Shown one piece after another: positions 24,940 to 36,844 of a stretch of 64,000 nucleotides of DNA. The DNA comes from Pyrrhoderma lamaoense (Eukaryota > Basidiomycota > Agaricomycetes > Hymenochaetales > Hymenochaetaceae), in the NCBI GenBank assembly GCA_002794735.1, contig NBAZ01000010.1, positions 930,001 through 994,000 of the forward strand, read 5' to 3'. The position numbers and the translations under genes were made by a program. Within the stretch, counting starts at the first letter, position 1, and the number at the start of each line of letters is the position of its first letter. The notes beneath the pieces were generated by a model, which worked only from the letters and a program-made list of their open reading frames with translations, was not told the DNA's origin and did no database searches.

Positions 24940-27900
24940 CTAAGATTTAGCAGGGGCATCTTTCCCATCCTTCTCTTTGTCCTTCCTGGTCTTGTAAAAC
25001 TCTGAGAAAGACAATCGGACTCCGAGATATTTGCAGTCAAGATCAGGGTGTGCCGTAAGGGATAGTACGAGAGCCTGGACCTTCTCTGAGAAGCTGGACC
25101 CATAATCTCGGGTCCGTAGGAGAATTCGTGGAAGGTTTTCTCGCGCTGAGGCAAAATCTTTTAATAGCTTCGGGTCCGTATATAAACCCTATAATATATG
25201 TGAGGGAATCAGTATCAAGTGATTAGCATTAAACAATTAACATTATAATCATACAACATCACTCACCCTTTGCATGTCCTGCTCACTATCTTGCCTTGCA
25301 CGTTCCGCGAGTGTGAAATTATAGAATTCGTCCTTTGATATCAATCCGTATGAGTATTGAAGGTGATGAGAAAATGCAGTGGCTTATTTCCACATACCAT
25401 CGCTGATCTGAATTGGATGATGATGTCGAGGAGCTCTCGCATCTGTAACAATAAACTCTCCTAATAGTATAGTGAAATTCATCAGAGTTCACTCAGATAC
25501 CACACTATAGGATAAGACACTACCTCTCTCCCAATTTTAGGATGCCAAAGTAGAATTTTCTTATCAACAGCGTTAACATAGTTTTTATGTGCAGAGATTA
25601 GAGAATCGAGTCCTCCTTCTCGTTTATCGATAAATTCCATTAGTTTCTTCCATTGACATTCAATAACTTCAAGATGACAATAAGCTTGTACTTGACGGAC
25701 AAAATGAATCATTTCCGCCATCGTGATTCGGATTTGGTGCCATTCAATATCCAGCTCTGTAGAGGGAGACAAACTTGTTGAGATCAACAGTGTTTGAAAA
25801 ATAGATGAAGAACTCGCCTTGAACTCGGAGAAACGTCCTTGATCCACCAGCAACGCGCATCCATCCCGTCGTAAGCGTACCCTCGACTCTTTTCAATTTC
25901 CAAAGGTGACAAAAGATTCGTATGTATTTCGTCATAATGTCTGGATCTAGAACGGTGTCTATAGGTGCATCAACCTTGTACTCAAGGTGGAAAACGTCCC
26001 ATCCTATCTCGCCATGAGTATATTCCATCATACGTGCATCTAACCTGCGAAGAACGTCTGCAGGATCATTCTGAGCATTAGTCGAACGAATTGCCTCTTC
26101 AAGCTTGGCAGTCAAGTTGTGTCGATACAAAGTGTTGGCTGGCCGTGAAAGGTTTGGACTAGTAGGTATCACATCAGTCTTCAGTGCAATATCCGAAAGC
26201 CATATGCCATCATCTTACCCAAGTGAGTCCATAAGTGAGTCCGCAAAGTCCCCATGTCCAAGAAACATGTAATTTTTCAAAGCTTTCATATGTACCAAGA
26301 GTCCGAATTTGTCAAAAAATACATCAAAAAGTCTCTGACTCGCAATCGAATATGCACTATCAATTGATCGCTCAAGACCCACGATATCACTGTATTGGAG
26401 AGCTATGGCGTTGTTAGCTTTGCCTATGCGGATGCATACTTGACACACTTTCGCTAGTATTCCCCATTCTTTCTCGGGTTGTTACCCAGTCACTATCGTT
26501 GCAGCTATATCTGATAAAGTTCAAACTTTTTCCTGTGGAGAATATCTGTTAATTTCACTGTCAGCTAGATCAAAAAACTTCAAGAATCCAGGTATACTTT
26601 TCTTCCAAAGTCCTCTCCAACAAAGGCGGGTAACATCTCCTTCCTGAATACATATTTACTCTCCCAGAGTCGAAGCCCACCTTGGAATTCGCTTGTAAAG
26701 TCCTCGACATTAGAGTAACCCTCTTCTACACTCGAAAGTCCATTCTGAAGCATTCCGGAAGGTTGAACGAACTGAAGATGGGCTAGGTGGGGATCGAGAT
26801 GGACAAAAAACTCGGAGAAAGGGTCGTATAGTTCGCCGAAGAAGAGCCATTTGTGAAGCATAGCAAAGAAAGGTTTAGATACCTGATACTTTAGTATGAG
26901 CGATAACATCTACAAATTAAAAAATGGGTTACCTCCTCTAATAGCTCATCTGTAACTTTGCGGACGAAGGGATCACCATTCGCAGTATAACTGTGTATGA
27001 GATTTACCAATGCACCTCCAGTGACATCTCGACAGCCTTCAACACAGGCACTCATCATTCTCAGGCGCAACCTCCAGTCATCGACCCACACCTCTAGCCT
27101 TTTTAATGTCACCCCAGTTTCTTCTTCAAAAGAACTGTGTTCACTATCCACTTCGCTACCTTTCACAAAATTCATTTGGGATTCCAGCACCGCAATAAGT
27201 CGATAGTATTCAGTTAACTGTGATTCTAGATAATGGCATAAACTCTGTTCAATCATTCCAACATCACTTTTTCCTTCTCTGTCTCGAACAAACTTTGAGA
27301 CCCGGGTATATAGGTGGCCTAACTCAGCTAGTCTATGTATCAGTGCTCGGTTTGGAGCTGAGATAATATATTGCTATATAAAATGAATATACAACCCACG
27401 AATAAAATAGTAAAAGTCACGAACTGGGTCTTCATTAAAGATAAGTTTCGAGTCTGATCCAGCAGTGTCCCCTTCAAGTAATTTGATGTGTTTTCCAGAT
27501 ATGCCTTGCAAAATATACAGTGCGTCCCGAAGTAGAGCTTCTTCTGGTAAGTGTGGTTTTCCAATCTTTGCGCGATACCTACGTAAGACTTCTGCTTTCG
27601 ACTTCCCAGTAGATTTTTTGGCCGCATTAACCGGTGCTTCTGGGGTAGTCATAGGTGGGTTCGTCTGCTTCTGAGGGCGCGCCGGTCCTAATGAAGGAAG
27701 AAACATAGGGATGGAACTGATTGAAGATGAGGATGATGCTAAGGTATATAGAAATTGAACAGCTGAATGCTTTCTAGTTAATACGGGCTAGATAGCGTTA
27801 GACTTCTTCTACATATTATTTAGTAAACACTCTGACCTGGTCTAGCAACCTTGACATAAGATGTGTGAAGCGGAGAGTTGCAGAACTAGAACTTCCCTGT

Positions 27901-28234
27901 TGTGAGTGCTGAGTTACTGTGAAGTCATCAGGTAGACAGACATCTTGATCAGTAAACAATGGTAATTGAAGAGTTCCTCTTCGCTCACAGTGTCGTTTAA
28001 CCAAATCTGTTAAGTGCGAAATATCTGGTTCGCGGTGTTGATCGAGTCGACTAGCAGAAGAGATGAACCCTTCCATTAAATCACAAACTTATTCAACCAT
28101 GCCTCTAACCTTGAGAGTATGTCCTTGCATCGGTTTACAAGTTCCTCTATAAGTTTCTGATCTTGTCTAGATTCGGGAACAACCTGCTGTACCAGCTGTA
28201 ATATCGTGCCGACACTTGTCGAAGATGAAGGCAT
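24940..28234 (-). CDS. SPC98: Gamma-tubulin complex component 3 (Spc98/GCP3/Alp6)
   Basis: A core subunit of the gamma-tubulin ring complex that nucleates microtubules at the spindle pole body. The start at 28234 reads MPSSSTSVGTILQL with a helical N-terminus. The middle exons carry the GRIP1 region, including YFIRGLYIHFI (27380), MLHKWLFFGELYDPFSEFFV (about 26840) and GKSLNFIRYSC (about 26500), a hallmark of GCP proteins. The GRIP2 region contains WDVFHLEYKVDAPIDTVL, MTKYIRIFCHLWKLKRVE and IEWHQIRITMAEMIHFV (about 25740). The stop is at 24940-24942 after a Lys/Asp-rich tail (DKEKDGKDAPAKS). About ten small introns interrupt it. It is the downstream member of two minus-strand genes; the E2 gene ends 297 bp before its start. 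Confidence 0.9.
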
Positions 28235-28531
28235 AGTTGCTTTCTACGCGTCTAGTCACGCGTCTCTTTGGTTGTATGCACCGTCGTTTATCCCAAGTAT
28301 TATTTAGTGAATGTAGAATGCTGTAGTTGCGCACACACAATACAGTCAGATATTACGTGAAAACTAAAATTTAAACAGGCTGAGAAAAATACTACGAATA
28401 CAACAGTCACTTCGAGTGAACCCAGTGAATACATGTGAAGAATCATGTGAATGCAAGACTTGAATACTTGGTATTCTCTAATGAAGGTAGGTATACAGTG
28501 AACACGACTTCGGTTCCAATAGAGGGCGAAA

Positions 28532-31500
28532 CTAGAACGTTTTTGAAGAACTGCTGTCATCTTTCTTGGTCTGTAGTTTGTACAAAAGATTTTTCAGCTC
28601 GTCCACGTTGCGACGGAATAAACTAGAAGAGCCAGCTCTAGTGCGATTTTGTGAGGAATCATGATATTCTCCGGATATTATTTTCCCGTCGTCTTGTTCC
28701 AGCCAGTCGTCGAGCTGTACGATGAGTGAACGTGATTTCAGACGGAAGTGTGTACGAATGACGTCTGCAAAGGGCTCTGGCGGATTTTTAAGATTATCTA
28801 ACATCTATCAGAGAGTCAGTGTTTTATATAGTTTGTAAATTGTGTACTTTAACCCTAAGACGTACAGCTGTCTGGACGACCATGCGTCTCACGTTTGCAG
28901 AATCTGTATCACGTTATAAAACTTTACGCGTATTGCCACTGTTACTGGTTACTCACAAGCTCGTGAAGCAGATGTTCCAGCCTCATTAGACCAACCAGGT
29001 TCATTCAAGAAAGGCTCATCACATAGAATCATAGATTGGATTGAAATTAAAACCTATTCCCGTCAAATATTATATATTTATTGACAAGCCAGTAATAATT
29101 TCGTACCTGCAACAAAGTTGATTTACCGGAAATCCAACCTGGTCCCGACCAAGTTCCAAGTAACGACAGGCACACCTTGCCATCCTTACCAACATTGGAT
29201 AGTTAGTTGTAGTGTTCACAAAGTATTTGTTTGGACATACTGCGTATAGATTGGGATTGAATCTGTACCTTCCCCATTGGTCTAATTTGTCAAGAAGTTG
29301 GTAGAAATCGATTAACCAGGAAAGAGATCTCTTACTGTCAGATATCTAACTTTCGGTGGGCTCTTATTGAACGTAGAAGTCAGGAAGATATCAAATAGAT
29401 AGCTACGCAGTTATCAGTTTATCCGAAACCATTGTTTATATATGAGTCACACACCATCCGTTATGATAACTATAGTTAGTAAGAAAATTAGTAAAAGGTG
29501 TTGTTAGGCCCATAGAGAAAGTAACTTACGGAGTTCCTTGGGGTCCTGTGATCAAACACTTTATCAAATCTACTCTTGACTCATCTACGCGCAAAAAAAT
29601 CGATGAATCCCAACTAGCAGGCAGACTTGTCGTTAAAACTGCAAGCTGGAATTTATGTCAATAGACCATGAAAAGGTGATAGATTAGTCTAATTCACCTC
29701 CTTTGCAATAGATAAAGCACGTTTAGGGTTTTCAGAACCAGCAATACATCTTGCGTCTGAATTGAATGAATGTTTATAATGTGGGATATAATCTGCATCT
29801 ACTTTCACGCCAGGACCAGGAGGCAATGCTAGATCACAGTATTCAAATCGAACACGAGTTGCCCATTTGTCATAGATTAATCGCAGCTGCTTGTCTGTCA
29901 TACCGGCAGCCAGCATCCCGTCTTCCAGTGTTAGACCAGACGATATGTACGCAGAAGTGGGTGGTTTGGGAAGAGATGCTATCAAGCGATCCAAAAATTC
30001 CTGCCCCTTGGTCTCCTTCAGACTACGGTCAATAGCTGCAGCAGTTGCAATGATGCGTTTACAAAAACTATAGAGTCGCATGTTGTCTTCAAGAAGGGGG
30101 TCAATGATGACATCCTTGCCATTGGCCTTTCCCTTTCCCTTTATGTCTATAATTGAGAATTCCGTGTGTTTCTGCTCTTCGTTCAGTTCCTCTGATTGTA
30201 ATTGAGGTGTAGACGTTTCAAGGCTCTTGCAAGCAGCTTGTGCTTGAATCACAATAGCCTCAAGGAGTTCGCGGGGACCTGACGACCCTTCATAAAGAAT
30301 CGTCCGTTCACGAAGTTGAGTGCCGTTACTAATTCTTTTAGTACTAGCAGACTTCACAGAGCTAACAACCATAATTGGCATTGCCATCATACTCGCAAGG
30401 GCTTCATGATTTGAGATAGCCTTTGGTAAAAGAATTATAATCTCCATAAGACTCTATAATTCTATGACTCCTGAAGTAAAACTTACCTCTAACCACTCAA
30501 AGAGCTCAAAATATACAGCACTACGATCAGACATATCCGATAAAGAGTCATTCCGTAAGAGTGTACTGCTGACAAAGTTGAATCTACGACGTAGATGCGC
30601 AAGCGTGGAAGGATGTGGTAGATAATCACTCGTCTCCACCCCCTTCTCGCGATGCACATTTGGCAAGAATACTCTTAATTCCTTAAGAAGATTCTCTAAA
30701 AGTACGTCTTTCATATTCTGAGCGTTTAAAGCTTTCGTTTGACCGGTTACCTATGAAGAAGTCAATTCAAAGTAGTAGATGATTAAGACTGAAGAATAGC
30801 CACGTCTTCGGATGTGCTCCCATCGTAACCGACTCCACCCTTCGATTTTTTACCCTTGCTGGTAGATGATCTTCTATGAGATCCATCATTTTCGTCTCCT
30901 GGTGTTATAATTGATGGAGAGGATTTGCGCTTCTTAGAATTTTGGGGAGTTTCACCAGAATGAGATGTATTCTCCGTCTGTTCTAAGAACATTTGCTCTA
31001 ACATTGTTAATCCTACACCGAGGACAACCCCTGTAAATTTGAGCAATGGTAAAGCGGATCTTCAGCCTTTGGTAAGCGTCTATATCGATCTAGGTTATTA
31101 TTGGCTCGTTCACCACATGCCAAACAAAAACTGGAACGACATTTAGGGCAGCTTTTCCGAATGATTTGCTTGAGCTGAGAAATGTAAGTTTCAAAATTTG
31201 GCTGGTAAAGTATTTAATTTGGCATTGTAGATTATCTTCGGGTAAGGGACATACATAGATTGTGAAGAAATCCGCCTTCTCTCTTTTAACCTTAAATCCA
31301 CACTCTTCTGGACACGCGCAGAAGCCTTCGCTAAGCCCAGAATAAAGAGCAAACAGATATGATTGTTCATTTCCTTCAGGGCAACCTTTCATCCACTGTC
31401 CTTGAGTTATTAGCTTGAGAGGTTTGGAGTATCCAGGTAATGTAACTTCCTCGGCTCTTCTTCGACCTCAATAACTTCTTCTTTACGATCCTTAGAGAAA

Positions 31501-32095
31501 AATATGCCTATAGTATCATGTAATTACAATGCAGAAAACACAGTTATAGTGATGAAGATACCAGCATATGGATCAGCAGATGGTCTTGATGTCCCCAAAG
31601 GCCTTGTATCGAATTCCATGTCGTCTAAGTGATTGAATTGGCATTTATTATGCAGATTGAAGGTCAGCATGCATGTCAAGTAATTCTTATATGAAACAAT
31701 CCTATACCGAAGTCGATTTCTGCGTCAGATTCCAGCTCACTCCCATCGCTTGTATCAGTATTAGTACTCGATTCATCGTCCTGTGGTGTCTAGAAAACCT
31801 CGTATTAAGCATAAACATTCGTCTTAATTATATGAAGTAATTTACCAGCAATCTTGACCTTCCTGTATGACCCGGACCTGATGATTTTGCCTCAGGTTCA
31901 GATGTTTCATCATCCAAAACCTCTGAAAAGTCTCCATCAAATATCTTCTCGGCGGCTTGCATCACATCCTTATACTTCTTGAGAGCCGCTCGAGCCTGCC
32001 CCCTAGTTGCTCCCTGAAAGAACATATAAGCCATTGAACTATACTGGCGTTGATGGGCTTACCATTTCAACCAAAAGTGATACTTCCTTTTCCAT
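28532..32095 (-). CDS. Large E2 ubiquitin-conjugating enzyme with N-terminal UBA and IBR-like zinc cluster
   Basis: Predicted ubiquitin carrier of the large BIRC6/UBE2O-like class. The start ATG at 32095 gives MEKEVSLLVEM, spliced to GATRGQARAALKKY, a UBA-type helix bundle. After an acidic linker comes a Cys-rich module (about 31400-31050): GCPEGNEQ, FCACPEECGF and SCPKCRSSFCLACGE, which resembles the IBR/RING2 zinc sites of RBR ligases. A long helical middle follows (30700-29700). The UBC fold runs from about 29700 to 28950: SLPASWDSSIFLRVDE, LITGPQGTPY, RFNPNLYA, then GKVCLSLLGTWSGPGW with the catalytic cysteine codon at 29170-29172, and FLNEPGW. The C-terminal extension ends SSSSKTF at 28532. 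One frame break lies near 31440. It shares a 279-bp divergent promoter with the peroxisomal carrier. The substrate is unknown. Confidence 0.85.
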
Positions 32096-32374
32096 AACTA
32101 TCATACTTACAATGATCCGGAGTTGTATTGAGGTGATGGTAGTTCGTGTTCATAGACCGTGTCCACTCGGATGGTGTGGTATTGTACTGTGTAAGGTCAT
32201 TTAAGATGTACGTAAATAGTATAATACCACGTGCCGATCACGGATAGTAATTACGCGAGCGCGGTCGAAGAGAGTTGAATGTGATTTACATTCCGGAGGA
32301 AGGGTCGTTAGATGGCTTGAATTGAAGATTTGTGTGTTCAAACATCTCCTTTCCCGTTTCAGATACTCTCAAAT
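32096..32374. promoter_or_regulatory. Short divergent promoter between the E2 gene and the peroxisomal carrier
   Basis: 279 bp between two divergent ATGs (32095 on - and 32375 on +). It contains GC-rich elements such as ccacgtg near 32229 (an E-box type CACGTG) and a CT-rich stretch just before the + strand ATG. Co-regulation is possible but not shown. Confidence 0.4.
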
Positions 32375-33656
32375 ATGTCTAGTGACTCGCTTATCCATGC
32401 CCTCGCTGGCTCATCGGGAGGTATGGTGGCCATGGCCGCAACATAGTAAGACTACGTCTATATTTCTTTTGTACGGACAATACTCATAAGAATACTAAGC
32501 CCGCTTATATTTTTATCAACAAGAGCAGCCGTGGAAACCTCGAAAGAACAAAAGGTATACAGTACAGGTCTCCTCAAGTCACATTTACCTAACAAATATT
32601 CCTTGCATAGCCTGTTTACCAGGCTATTATAGATATCATAAGACGGGAAGGGGTTACTGGTCTTTACAGCGGTCTTGAATCAAGTTTGCTGGGCATCGCC
32701 GTCACGAATGGGTATATACACTATGCATCGATGCATTGACTCGCTCTCATCGAATCTATAGAATATATTACTATTTTTATGAGAGAAGCCGTGACATCAT
32801 ACTGAAATCCCGTGGTGGAAACAAAAACCTGTCCACGCCAGAATCAATACTCATCGGCCTCATAGCAGGTAACTAATACCATGTTTCACTCTTGCCTACA
32901 TGTGATGTTCTCAACTTCTCGAACGAAGGTTCTGCAACGACCATCATTAGCAATCCAATTTGGGTCATACAAGCATCCCAGACCGTTCAGACTATGAATG
33001 CTTCTAATACCATCCCGTCCTCCTCCACCTCGGTTGACACCAAAGCAAACACAAAAAAAATGGGAATAGCAGAAACGATAAAGTATATATTAAATAACGG
33101 CGGGGTCAAGGCCTTCTGGAGAGGGCTAGGACCAGCTTTGATGCTTGTCATCAATCCGATAATTCAATATACTGTTTTTGAGCAACTCAAGAACCTACTT
33201 ATCAAGAAGCGAACCGCACGTCTTAGGGCCATAGGAAACAAATCTTCATTTGTAACTCTCACAGACTTAGATTACTTCTTACTGGGTGCCCTTTCGAAAT
33301 TAGGTTTGTGGCTTCTCTCATTTCTGACGATCTGTCAAGCTGACATTTTCTTTAAGTGGCCACTAGCATAACATATCCTTATATGTTAGTATAATCCTTT
33401 TGATATTAATGATCCATAGTCTTATCAATCTTTTAGTGTCATCAAATCTCGACTTCAGGCTGGAACATCTTCTGCTTCTAGGTACAAATCTGCTTTAGAT
33501 GGTATCATCACGGTAAGCAAAGAGGAAGGAATCGAAGGACTTTACAAAGGGATCGGTAGCAAGCTGATACAAAGTGTCCTAACCGCGGCCATTCTGTTCT
33601 CTAGTCAACGCAGGATATACAATGTTGTGAAAAAGGCAAGTCTTACAACCTTTTAA
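32375..33656 (+). CDS. ANT1: Peroxisomal adenine-nucleotide/cofactor carrier (PMP47/ANT1, SLC25A17 type)
   Basis: Mitochondrial-carrier-family protein of the peroxisomal membrane, exchanging ATP/AMP or CoA-type cofactors. The start MSSDSLIHALAGSSGGMVAM is followed by three carrier repeats with modified Px(D/E)xx(K/R) signatures: YPLIFLSTR in the first, NPIWVIQ in the second (SATTIISNPIWVIQASQTVQ, characteristic of PMP47) and YPYIVIKSRLQ in the third. GLYSGLESSLLG and GLYKGIGSKL mark the matrix loops. All seven or so exons can be joined without any frame break (for example TNG|IYYYFYERSRDII), which makes it one of the few clean genes here. The stop ends at 33656, after KASLTTF. No C-terminal targeting tripeptide is seen or expected. 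Confidence 0.93.
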
Positions 33657-34244
33657 TCAGTCCAGTCGGCTTTCTGTCTTTGTTTTTTCGTTATGCACTT
33701 TGTCACCCAGTAACTTTGTCAGTATTCGCCAACTTCATTGATATGCTATACAGATGACAATTGCTAAAAATCGAACTTGTATTCGGAATATATATCTTAC
33801 CATATAAATCACTAATACCTATTCATCTAGGCTATTTCTACTGTTGCTTAATAATCTAATCAATATATATGTACCAACTACGCTATCACTGAAATATAAT
33901 AATCGAGTCACTCCTTTCAGTTATATCTCAATACAACGAATCTGCTCAAGTCACAATAATTCTTCCTATCAAGTATGACAGTAACATCTCATCGTTGCAA
34001 AGATGAAATGACAGTTCTCTATTCAATATTCTACATTACTTAATCCGATGCAATATGAATTCCTAGTATCGGGGTTTTCCGCACTTTCCTTTGTGTCTCA
34101 TTTTTACGTCAACGGCAATGGTGACGACAGATGAGAATGATCTAACACATATTAGACTATCTATGGCAATCTGGTTTGCTTGGAAATAACTCTGTAAATT
34201 CCCCTTGGCTTCCGTTTGCGCCAAAGCTACAATACGGAAATGCA
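33657..34244. other. AT-rich intergenic spacer
   Basis: About 590 bp downstream of the peroxisomal carrier. Short open frames on the minus strand show no domain and no codon pattern. Nothing recognisable was seen. Confidence 0.4.
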
Positions 34245-34253
34245 TATATAAAG
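34245..34253 (+). promoter_or_regulatory. TATA box of the small K/P/A-repeat gene
   Basis: TATATAAAG about 45 bp upstream of the ATG at 34296, a close match to the eukaryotic consensus. It supports a real promoter for the small gene that follows. Confidence 0.55.
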
Positions 34254-34295
34254 GGTTGTCGGTTTGAACAGCTAACTCACTGAACTAAGTAAAAC

Positions 34296-34568
34296 ATGAC
34301 GTCAAAGACCACTACTCCTGCTCCCAAAAAGTCTGTAGCTCCTGCTCCCAAAAGACTGTAGCTCCTGCTCCAAAAAGTCTGTAGCTCCTCCTCCAGGGAA
34401 TACAATGCATTTTGGTCGGCTCGTGCAAACAGATCCTTGTGAGTAGATATATAGTATTTAATCTCGCACCTCTCCCCTGATTCTAATTTCACCTCGATAG
34501 CTGGGAGGAAGTCAAATATTCCAATCCCAGGAAAGGTCCCATCTGGAGGTACAAGCTCTAGACTATAA
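34296..34568 (+). CDS. Small basic repeat protein, hypothetical; frame disrupted
   Basis: An ATG 45 bp after a good TATA box opens MTSKTTTPAPKKSVAPAPK, after which the frame stops at 34361. The DNA holds three copies of a 20-21-bp unit (about 34313-34395) encoding PAPKKSVA. Copies two and three each lack one base relative to the first, so the protein frame is lost unless two bases are restored. The unit would then read through to PPPGNTMHFGRLVQTDP, with a GTGAGT donor at about 34439 and an acceptor at 34500. The second exon is open in two frames and ends at 34561 or 34568. The product would be about 75 residues, rich in Lys, Pro and Ala. I do not recognise it. The breaks may be sequencing error, as elsewhere in the window, or real decay. 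Confidence 0.35.
34313..34395 (+). repeat. Three tandem 20-21-bp units, (C)CTGCTCC(C)AAAAAGTCTGTAG-like
   Basis: Direct repeats with the core gctcctgctcccaaaaagtc, followed by two copies that have each lost one base. They encode the PAPKKSVA unit of the small gene at 34296. Confidence 0.8.
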
Positions 34569-34956
34569 TTTCAAGTTTTTCCTTTAGAATTCATGACGTC
34601 GAGAATGAGTTGTTCCATCTTACTTCCAAAAAGGGAGCGTAGCATAGTATACACACTGTAAGACGTGCAACTGTTTCCAGGGCATTGCTCATACTACAAA
34701 CTAGAGAAATATATACTATTCAAAGTTAAAGCATATCAATTCGCGCCTAGTACTTCTTATATTACATAATAATAACCGATGCACCGACGTTTCAAGAATT
34801 GAGTTAGAAGCATAATTGATGATATCAAAACATTTTCAACCTTTATTAATTAATTTAAGGACTTCGGAATCCGTGCTCTTACTTAACCTTACAAAACAAA
34901 TCTTGGTATATGATACTACTGTCACCTAGGAGAGAAATACACATGTACAGAAATAA
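34569..34956. other. AT-rich intergenic spacer
   Basis: About 390 bp between the convergent small repeat gene and MOB1. No feature was recognised. Confidence 0.4.
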
Positions 34957-36064
34957 CTATCGGAGTTTATCCTCAGCTAAAATAGCTTCATTGAGCTCAT
35001 CGAGTGGAGCTAGTTCTTTCTTATCAACAAGATCAAACTAAGGAACGGGGTCAATTTTATACAAGACGTTTATAGTATGTTCGGCCATACCTCGTTTATG
35101 AATAAGAAGAAGTGTCGATAACTTGTATTTAGGTGCGCTGTAAGTAGCTTAATTTTAGCATCCATGCCGTTCAGAATCACTTCTGTTACGAACCCTCAAT
35201 ACCCAAAGCACATATCTGATCAAAATGATTGCTGTATAAGTGAGCGTAGACACGGAATAATCTTCGGGTTATTGTCCGTACGGTGTCACGAAAGTTCTTT
35301 GGGAAAGGTACACCTTACAGTGATTGTCAGTGGCCCACAAATTGCAGTTCTGATTGAGTTGTATGTTTACCGATCTTGTTTGGAAATACACTTTCATCAT
35401 CTATAAGTGCTTGGGCCCAATTCATTAATGCATCAACATAGTCTGGGGCCGCGAGCTTTGTGGGCCTCTTGTATCTTGACCCATCCTCCCATAGATATTC
35501 ATACCTAGTCATTTGAAAGCCCGCTTCAGGAAGTTGTGATCATCTAGCACTTAGAGGTACTGACCGTGGACCAGCAGACATTATTGGGCACTACTTTAAC
35601 AAGATTAGTGAGTATATGCCTTGTCCTTGAGACTCTGACATAATTCCCGTACCTCCTGTGGTGTACAAAACTCAGTGACAGTTCCATAAAGCATATTCAA
35701 ATGATTGAAAAAATCGACCGCTATATCTTTTCATCAATCCCTAGTCACATCAGGGCGCCGATTGGTTTTACACACTATGCACGGCAAGCCATTCATTGAG
35801 GTCTTCGCCTTCTGGTAGTAGCACTGCCTGACGCAAGTTGCCAGAACCCTGGGTAACATATGTTATTTAAGATGAACTCGGCATATGCTCTCCGAATACA
35901 AACAAGTGTAGCCTCTGCATACTTGCGGAGTTGATACTGTTTTGTCCCCTCCGGTGCATCCTTACGAGGTTTGAATGTTCGCGTTTTCCCACTTATTGAT
36001 TTGATAAGTTGCCGTCACCTATCCGTAACAAGCAGCAAACTTACAGTCCGAAGAATGATGACAT
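34957..36064 (-). CDS. MOB1: MOB1-type kinase activator
   Basis: Co-activator of NDR/LATS-type kinases (Dbf2/Sid2) in the mitotic exit/septation network. The start at 36064 gives MSSFFGL, split by a 53-nt intron (36044-35992) whose removal yields the family sequence FFGLGKTRTFKPRKDAPEGT. Later exons contain QLRKYAEATLGSGNLR, LPEGEDLNEWLAVH, VDFFNHLNMLYGTVTEFC, and YEYLWEDGSRYKRPTKL through DDESVFPNKIG (35512-35330). The C-terminus, FDLVDKKELAPLDELNEAI, ends at 34957. The zinc-site Cys/His residues of the family fall in the resolved parts. It is normal length (about 215 residues) and shows no clear frame break. Confidence 0.93.
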
Positions 36065-36587
36065 GGTGGTAACAAACAAAGATGAATGCTTGACAATGTT
36101 TACCTGGCGCGTGTTACGTATGATTATAGTTGATATCAGGATCGCCATGATTTGTCAAATTAGCCGATGCTTACCGATAATGCACGTCAAGTATAATTTG
36201 CATTGAAACCCCCTTAATATGACGAACTCAGTTAAATCGCCTAGAAAAGCAAATACTGTGTGTAACAATATATGGAATTTCTTAGGTTGTACCTATAAGC
36301 TCTTATGACTCAGTGGCTACTATCTTCTTAAAGACATAGGATACTGGAATGTGAAAATAATAGTGCAAAAAGCTATACGTCGGCTTTGATTCATGTTTGA
36401 GCTAGGCGCTCAACTCCCCTACTCCCATGGATATATTACGTTAATTTCCTGTCCCAAACCTTTGACTACTGAAAATACAATGCGGGCCACGATGTTCCAG
36501 CCGACCATCATGGATATTGTTATGGGAAGGCTTATATTGATCACTTATATCAATTGAAATCACTCGATTTCAGAGTTCTGGAGAGAG
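36065..36587. other. Intergenic region between MOB1 and the small secreted genes
   Basis: About 520 bp holding divergent upstream sequence. The 65-codon open frame at 36009-36206 overlaps the MOB1 start and is not supported. Nothing else was recognised. Confidence 0.35.
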
Positions 36588-36594
36588 TATAAAA
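36588..36594 (+). promoter_or_regulatory. TATA box of the first small secreted protein gene
   Basis: TATAAAA 77 bp upstream of the ATG at 36665. Confidence 0.5.
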
Positions 36595-36664
36595 CCCGAA
36601 AGATATAATGAGTAGAAGCTCACCAGAGATCTCTTTGATATAGAACTCTACAAACCAAACCAAT

Positions 36665-36844
36665 ATGCAGTTCTCACTCACCTCCTCAGCTGTTGCACTC
36701 GTTGCTTCCCTACTTCTTGTCGGACAAGTCAGCGCTAAACCAGCTGACATACATTGCCTACACATTTGCCTCCCAGGAGAAACTGGATGCTGCGTCCCGC
36801 CTGCAACTACAATAACCACATCACTTCCAACATTGACCGCTTAA
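36665..36844 (+). CDS. Small secreted cysteine-rich protein (59 residues)
   Basis: Single-exon gene. Residues 1-24 form a clear signal peptide (MQFSLTSS, hydrophobic core VALVASLLLVG, cleavage near VSA-KP). The mature part is about 35 residues with four cysteines in the pattern CLHICLPGETGCC, followed by a Thr/Pro-rich tail (TTITTSLPTLTA). Four cysteines would allow two disulfides. I do not recognise the family. It fits the general description of fungal small secreted proteins, but no function is claimed. A TATA box lies 77 bp upstream, and a diverged second copy lies about 1.05 kb downstream in the same orientation. It is shorter than the usual gene-finder cutoffs, so it may be missing from automated annotation. 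Confidence 0.7.
   Translation: MQFSLTSSAVALVASLLLVGQVSAKPADIHCLHICLPGETGCCVPPATTITTSLPTLTA

Noticed and set aside
29766..30073. Open frames on the + strand opposite the E2 gene
   Set aside because: Antisense shadows of a conserved minus-strand coding exon.
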